From: Platynereis dumerilii
Lineage: Eukaryota > Annelida > Polychaeta > Phyllodocida > Nereididae
Assembly: GCA_026936325.1 (NCBI GenBank)
Contig: JAPTHN010000012.1
Span: 41,798,537 to 41,862,536 of the forward strand
DNA: 64,000 bases
Direction: 5' to 3'
The notes under the pieces were generated by a model, which saw only the letters and a program-made list of their open reading frames with translations, ran no database searches and was not told the DNA's origin. How positions within the stretch are numbered: position 1 is the first letter of the stretch; the number at the start of each line of letters is the position of its first letter. The position numbers were made by a program, and so were the translations under genes. Shown piece after piece: positions 58,712 to 64,000 of this stretch.

Positions 58712-60201
58712 CACACAGCGAGCTTGAACAAACTTTGGGGTTAAAAAAATTGACCAAGAAAACGATTAGTGCAGTGATGTAGAGGAAGGTCAGGTGAACA
58801 TTTTGATGTATCAAACGAAAAAATCTGTTGGGAATTTTTTGAGATATTTGAGTTTTAAACTTTTTATTTATCACACCCTATTGTTAGCATGGAATCTCCA
58901 TCTAAAAATGATAAAAACTGTCCATTTTTCCTGTTAGGTAATATCTAAGATAAAAGTCATCAACAAGACGTAAAAATATGCAGTCATTGCCACAAGAGCA
59001 AGTACATACCACTTCATTCAGACTGACAGAGTGTGATAAACCTATAACAGTTAACATTTCTCAGAAAACTTATAAAATGTGTTTATTTTCCAGCTTGTCA
59101 TCAGTTTCATCATTCTGGTGAATAATTGTAGTAGAATCTACCTCACTTTTGAACTCTATGGTGTATTATTGAGGTTTTTATGTGTTTTTAAAGAAATTTC
59201 ACCACTGTGAAACAAGTACTTTTGCAACCATGTAAAGTGCAGTCAATGTTGAGTGAATCATCAGAAAATGCATAGATAGAATGTTTGGAAGCATTTAGTT
59301 AAGTATGGAGTAAAATACTTTGACATTGCAGTCTTTATGTGCAATTCTTGTACATGTTTGTATTAACTACATTTTAACATAATTTACTAAATTTATGCTA
59401 TTTTTGTTGTTCTATACAATTAAAGATTGGTTGATTTTGGAAGCCAGATAACCTACATTAACATTAAACACCGAACATCCATTTTAAGTACTCAAAATAC
59501 ATTAAGCATGAATATTACTGTTTATTTATAGATCTTAATCTTATTTGGCCTTTTTTTTTCCAATTGCAAAGAATTTTTAATGTAATATCACAGGATTCAA
59601 CTTCATAGTGAAGCAGATACTTACAAACATTCGGTGCATGCATTGTCTTATAATTTACTCAACTTTGTCTATCCTTTTACTTTATTATGAAATGCTTGTT
59701 TCACGGTGGCAAAATTTGTGATAAAATGCACAAAAAACTCCACAAAGCCTGTTACAATGAGATGATGAGACCCAATGTGCTAAAATTATTTATCAGAATT
59801 ATGTAACTAACACAACCTGGTATTGCAAACATTTTCTCAGGCCTTTAGCCAGAAATGTTAGCTGTTTTAAGTTTATCACACTATGTCAGTCCGGATGAAG
59901 TGGCACATACTTTCTTCAGAGACAATGACTGCATATTTTTACTTCTGAATAATGACTTTTATTTTAGATATTATCTAACAGGAAAAATGGACAGTTTTGA
60001 TCACTTTTTCATGGAAATTACATGCTAAGAAAAGGGTGTGATAAATAAAAAATCTCAAAAACTCAAATATCTAAAAAAAATTCCCAACAGATTTTTTCGT
60101 TTGATACATCAAAATGTTCGCCTGAGCTTCCTCTACATAACTGAGCTAATCGTTTTCTTGGTCAATTTTTTTAACCCCAAAGTTTGTTCAAGCTCGCTGT
60201 G
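58712..60201. mobile_element. Foldback element, 1.49 kb, arms of more than 400 bp
   Basis: Ends CACACAGCGAGC and GCTCGCTGTG, flanked by TA. The left arm (58712 to about 59250) is matched in inverse by the right arm (about 59670 to 60201), including CAAACTTTGGGGTTAAAAAA, GATACATCAAAATGTTC and TTTCACCACTGTGAAACAAG. A loop of about 400 bp remains. No transposase frame is seen. Confidence 0.88.
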
Positions 60202-60203
60202 TA

Positions 60204-62170
60204 CATTTTTACGTCTCAAAATTAATAATTTTTTGCATTGCGATGAATAACCAAGATCGAAAGCAACATTGCAAGTGTTATTTATACTTCCTAAGTAGGA
60301 TTTTTAGTTAATTTTTGCCCATCAAAGGGAAACTAAATACATATGAAAGACCACTTCGTGATCGCAGAATTTTCGGCCTTGTAACTTAAGGATATGTATA
60401 TGGCCACATATTGTGAAATTTAGTGTATTTTAGTAATCAATTACATTTCCCTGGATGTAAACTTATTATAGAAAGTTTTGCAATTGAACTGCGGAATGTA
60501 GTCTTTATCTTTGCTTCTTATGTGGCCCCCTACACATGTCATGACATTGCAAATATATGCCAAAGGAGTGTTGAGAAAATTCTTAATCGATGTCATTTTT
60601 AACCCACATGTACTGAATCGATATGAGCAAATTCATAAATCACTACAAAAAATGTCTTAGATGTACAGATCTGCATAATTACACAGTATATGATATTAAT
60701 TATAAGATTGCCTGGTCTTTGATGTTTTCATGGCTGGATGGGCATCAGTCATCTGAAGTTCTTTTATCTAAACGTCTTTATTTTTTGGTTGTGCAATGTT
60801 TGCCAGTAATGTTTCTGTAAGATTAAGCTTAACATTAATTGATTCGGAGCGCCATAAGATGTTCAGAGGAGCATGGATTTTTCCTTGACTTGAAATTATT
60901 GATTTCAATTACCAGCAATAATTATTTATTGTGAGCATGCTTTATCTCAAATATTTGTTTCTAAATCAAACAACAACATGTTAGAAAATAACCTCACTAG
61001 AAATTATTTATTTCAAGACTACCCAGAAAAAATATATCTATTGCACTAAAATTAGGCAGAAATTGCTCATAAGAATAACCCAAAGCCCCCTTCCAATCAG
61101 AATTCATCTATTTCGCTAAAACTACGCAGAAATTACTTATTAAAAAAAAAAGTCTCTAACCAAACAGAGTAGTGGTTGCCTTTTAGATCTTTACCAGTTG
61201 GACTTCATTTTTTTGTGGAACTCTGCTCATGTATTTTATGCCAAACTGCCTTCATAAAATCTTGTTCAGCATCACAGGTCATTTTAAATTATTGCAGGTT
61301 CTATTAACACCTGATTGCAAGTTTGGCAAAAGGACCAAAAGTGTCCTAATATTAGGCTAGGTGCCTCGCTTATACCTTAAATGGACACAAGTCTCTCTAT
61401 TGCACCAATGTTATTTTTTTACTCGTACATATTTCTCGCAAGACAATAACAACATTAGAGCCATATAAAAATGCCATAAAAATGTTTTACGAAATTGCTG
61501 CCTATGAATTATCGGTGACAAAAAAGGACTTCGCTCCCTTATCAGGGTGTGGTGGCATTTTCGCATGACTCTTCATAAAGATAAAAGATAAAGAGGCTCT
61601 TGCCTGTCATAAATGCTTCATTCACTCATAACTAAGACTCTTGTTATATGTTTATCGGAGTGCAAGTATCATGTTTATTGAGATAGGGGCTTCTCTGAGA
61701 AGAGCAATGGTGAAATCAATGGAATATGACTGTTAAAAATTAATTCAAAATTAGGGACATGTCATACATATACATATCTTGAAATGTAAATATAGTTGTA
61801 TGTACATTCATCATTAAGTTATCAATTCTCAAAGTCCTAGCTAAGGGAAATGAAGATAAAGTCGGTTTAAAAATTACATTGCACTTGTCTGTCCAAATTA
61901 TTAGACATTGCACCACTTTCACCCACTCACCCTCAGACAAGGGTCTGCTCTTTGCACATAAGGGCCAACCAGACGATAGTTGCCGTGAAGGGGGCTATGA
62001 CATTTTTTTCATTCATGGAGCATAGACAAACAATTTCCTTCACATGCTGATGAGCGACAGACTTTTTTATCACAATTCTAACATTGCGGTACCCTAGCCA
62101 CAAATGTAAAAAATTTTTTTTCATCTGCTCAACAAACCCTGTTTTCAGTGTCAAGTGGGAAATAAATTTT
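60204..62170. other. No gene seen; probable mucin intron or 3' flank
   Basis: I looked for a cytoplasmic-tail exon entering in phase 2 and for a terminal exon with a polyadenylation signal, and found no convincing candidate. Frames at 60623-60820, 61740-61940 and 61933-62154 are short and featureless. Confidence 0.45.
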
Positions 62171-62531
62171 TCCTTTTTCCAAAAATTTCATCCGCCCCCT
62201 CAAAGATCATCTGGTGGGCCCCTCACGGCTGAGGTTTACATGGTGACCACCCCGTGATGGATTAAATGATCGATGAAAAGGCTCTTAAAGAATTTTAAAG
62301 ACAAGATAGCATCTAAATAGAAAGCATATCTTCATTAATTGGGGAGGCTTTTCCGTTTTCCAAAAATTTCATCCGCCCCCTCAAAGATCATCTGGTGGGC
62401 CCCTCACGGCTGAGGTTTACATGGTGACCACCCCGTGATGGATTAAATGATCGATGAAAAGGCTCTTAAAGAATTTTAAAGACAAGATAGCATCTAAATA
62501 GAAAGCATATCTTCATTAATTGGGGAGGCTT
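62171..62531. repeat. Near-perfect 181-bp tandem duplication
   Basis: 62171-62350 recurs at 62352-62531 with an offset of 181 bp and almost no difference apart from a base or two at the start. It contains CATCCGCCCCCTCAAAG and GTTTACATGGTGACCACC. Confidence 0.93.
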
Positions 62532-62939
62532 ATGTTTTGTTATTCACTCCAGTCGATTTCCATATCTAGGAAGGGTAAAAAAATGACAAATCACCTCCAG
62601 AATGACATTGTTTAAGGAGATTTAAATTGCAACTTTAATTTAAAGAAATTACAGACATTGTTCTCCTGCTATTAATAATTGATTATCTTTAAATACATTA
62701 GCATACCAATGGGGTTGACGAAGGCCGTGGCAGCTTTATTCCAAGTAAATGTTTTTGTGCATGGTCAAAATGGGAAGGGCCAGGGCTGCACTTGAATCTC
62801 TGATGTCGTATTATTGCCCAACCGTGAGAATTTCAAATGCCATCTGCATACCAAGTAAGGTTTTGACTTTTTTAGAATGTAAATAACGCTAAGCTAATGG
62901 TGGGAAAATTAACATGTAATCAATATAATGACATCTTTT
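62532..62939. other. No feature seen
   Basis: Unremarkable AT-rich sequence before the pentamer tail of the LINE. Confidence 0.5.
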
Positions 62940-64000
62940 ACGATACGATACGATACGATAATACTTTATTGAATCATTGAAAACAATGAAACTCATTTGA
63001 TTTACATGGCTCTATCACAATCACGTGCAATTAACATCAACAAAATAAATAAATAAATAAATATATATATCACAGTGCAGAAAATTATATCACATTATAT
63101 CACAGTATATACATATCACAACTTGGCATGATTGAACACCTTCACTCCGTGTGGCACAAAAGTACTAGCATATCTCTTTGTGTGATGTTTAGGTACACAC
63201 AGACGTTTGCCTGACCTGAGAAAGATAAACCTACTACTCAGAGGATGACAGCTTTCCTTCATAATCTTTTTAACCATTTTAATACAAGCATTATCATAGA
63301 TTTTACTTAGACTCTCAGTTTTAACACCCATTTTCTTAGCTGCTCGAGTTATTTTTGACAATTTAGAATGATCTTTCTTATGCGATGGGCCAAACCATGA
63401 AACAATACAATATGATAGTACAGATTCAATGATTGATCGATAGAACAAGTGTAGTATATATTTGTCGACTCCGATGTTATTGAGCATTCTCATATGGTGT
63501 AACCTTTTGATACATTTTACATAAAGATGGTGTACATTGTCAGCAAAAGTTAACCTGTCATCAATTACAACTCCTAAGTATTTATAGTTATGTACAATTT
63601 GAACAGCGTCATCGCCTATTACAATTGGGTCATAGTCATTTTTAATTTTACGGAAATCGAGGACCATCTCCATCGTCTTCTTAACATTCAAATTTAGAAA
63701 ATTAGAACTGCACCAATCTACAAATAAGTTGACCTGTTCTCTATACATGCTCTCCTCGCTGTCTAAAACATTTCCAATCACCACTGTATCGTCTGCATAT
63801 TTAATAACAGTACAATTTTGATGTTTACTCATACAATCATTCGTATAAATGGTGAAAAGCAGTGGCGAGAGTACACACCCCTGGGGGGCACCTGTATTTG
63901 TCAGTAGACACTTGGAGGTAATACCTCCTAACTTCACAAACTGAGGCCTAGCTGTTAGGTAGCTGTGTATCCATCGTATTACATTTCCATTTACATTCAT
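62940..64000 (-). mobile_element. LINE 3' half (CR1/Rex/Jockey group), running off the window
   Basis: Minus-strand ORF2 end at 63116-64000 followed by a 3' UTR with AATAAA-like signals and a pentamer tail (CGATA repeats at about 62942-62961). The 5' part lies beyond 64000. The frame is uninterrupted here, so it is a young or recently active copy. Confidence 0.87.
63116..64000 (-). CDS. LINE reverse transcriptase, C-terminal part (partial)
   Basis: 294 codons, open at the window edge. NTGAPQGCVLSPLLFTIYTN and KYADDTVVIG are the RT palm motifs; YADD holds two of the catalytic Asp residues. NLNVKKTMEMVLDF and YKYLGVVIDDRLTF are the usual thumb-side motifs. The C-terminal region ends with SRF and a cysteine-poor block (GKRLCVPKHHTKRY) typical of this LINE group. 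The enzyme copies its own RNA into DNA at a nicked target. Confidence 0.9.
   Translation of the reverse strand: MNVNGNVIRWIHSYLTARPQFVKLGGITSKCLLTNTGAPQGCVLSPLLFTIYTNDCMSKHQNCTVIKYADDTVVIGNVLDSEESMYREQVNLFVDWCSSNFLNLNVKKTMEMVLDFRKIKNDYDPIVIGDDAVQIVHNYKYLGVVIDDRLTFADNVHHLYVKCIKRLHHMRMLNNIGVDKYILHLFYRSIIESVLSYCIVSWFGPSHKKDHSKLSKITRAAKKMGVKTESLSKIYDNACIKMVKKIMKESCHPLSSRFIFLRSGKRLCVPKHHTKRYASTFVPHGVKVFNHAKL

Noticed and set aside
58542-58874. 110-codon minus frame, similar to 60038-60250 (+)
   Set aside because: The two are the same sequence in the opposing arms of the foldback element, with no protein family features.

Overview
The window comes from an animal nuclear genome: AT-rich, with consensus GT/AG introns, and packed with metazoan transposons (BEL/Pao, Penelope-like, LINE, tRNA-derived SINE, hAT and TA-target MITEs). 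The transposon mix and the SEA/EGF membrane-mucin architecture suit a marine invertebrate, plausibly an echinoderm or other deuterostome, but the sequence alone does not fix the species.

One host gene dominates. It runs on the + strand from a start codon at 15133 to at least 57249 and encodes a giant transmembrane mucin of more than 10,000 residues. Seven coding exons can be joined with consistent phases: a short signal-peptide exon, one exon of about 29.3 kb, three exons that build a SEA domain, a cysteine-rich EGF-like exon, and an exon with a transmembrane helix followed by six arginines. The rest of the cytoplasmic tail and the 3' UTR are not found and probably lie beyond the window. A 5' UTR exon probably lies upstream of an acceptor at 15123-15124.

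The 29.3-kb exon is almost all tandem repeat (15583-44394): 143 units of a 102-bp (34-aa) type A, then 100 units of a 132-bp (44-aa) type B with a single A unit embedded after the seventh, then nine more A units. All 253 units keep frame. About half of all residues are Ser/Thr, Glu is frequent, and Lys/Arg are nearly absent. Variant bases show higher-order duplication inside array B and a very uniform block of about 72 units at the end of array A.

Region by region: 1-15124 has no supported host gene and holds nested transposons, including a young BEL/Pao fossil (7467-12129) with 765-bp LTRs and a 5-bp target duplication. 15125-57249 is the mucin gene. Its introns carry a 52-bp minisatellite, an 82-bp tandem repeat that has copied a splice acceptor together with the start of the SEA exon, several MITEs, a SINE, a broken LINE and a degenerate AT-rich repeat. 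57250-64000 holds a Penelope-like fragment with its GIY-YIG domain, a 1.5-kb foldback element, a near-perfect 181-bp tandem duplication, and the 3' half of a LINE that runs off the window on the minus strand.

The exon joins are my own reading of splice sites and phase; no transcript was available. Repeat counts come from exact coordinate differences divided by unit length.
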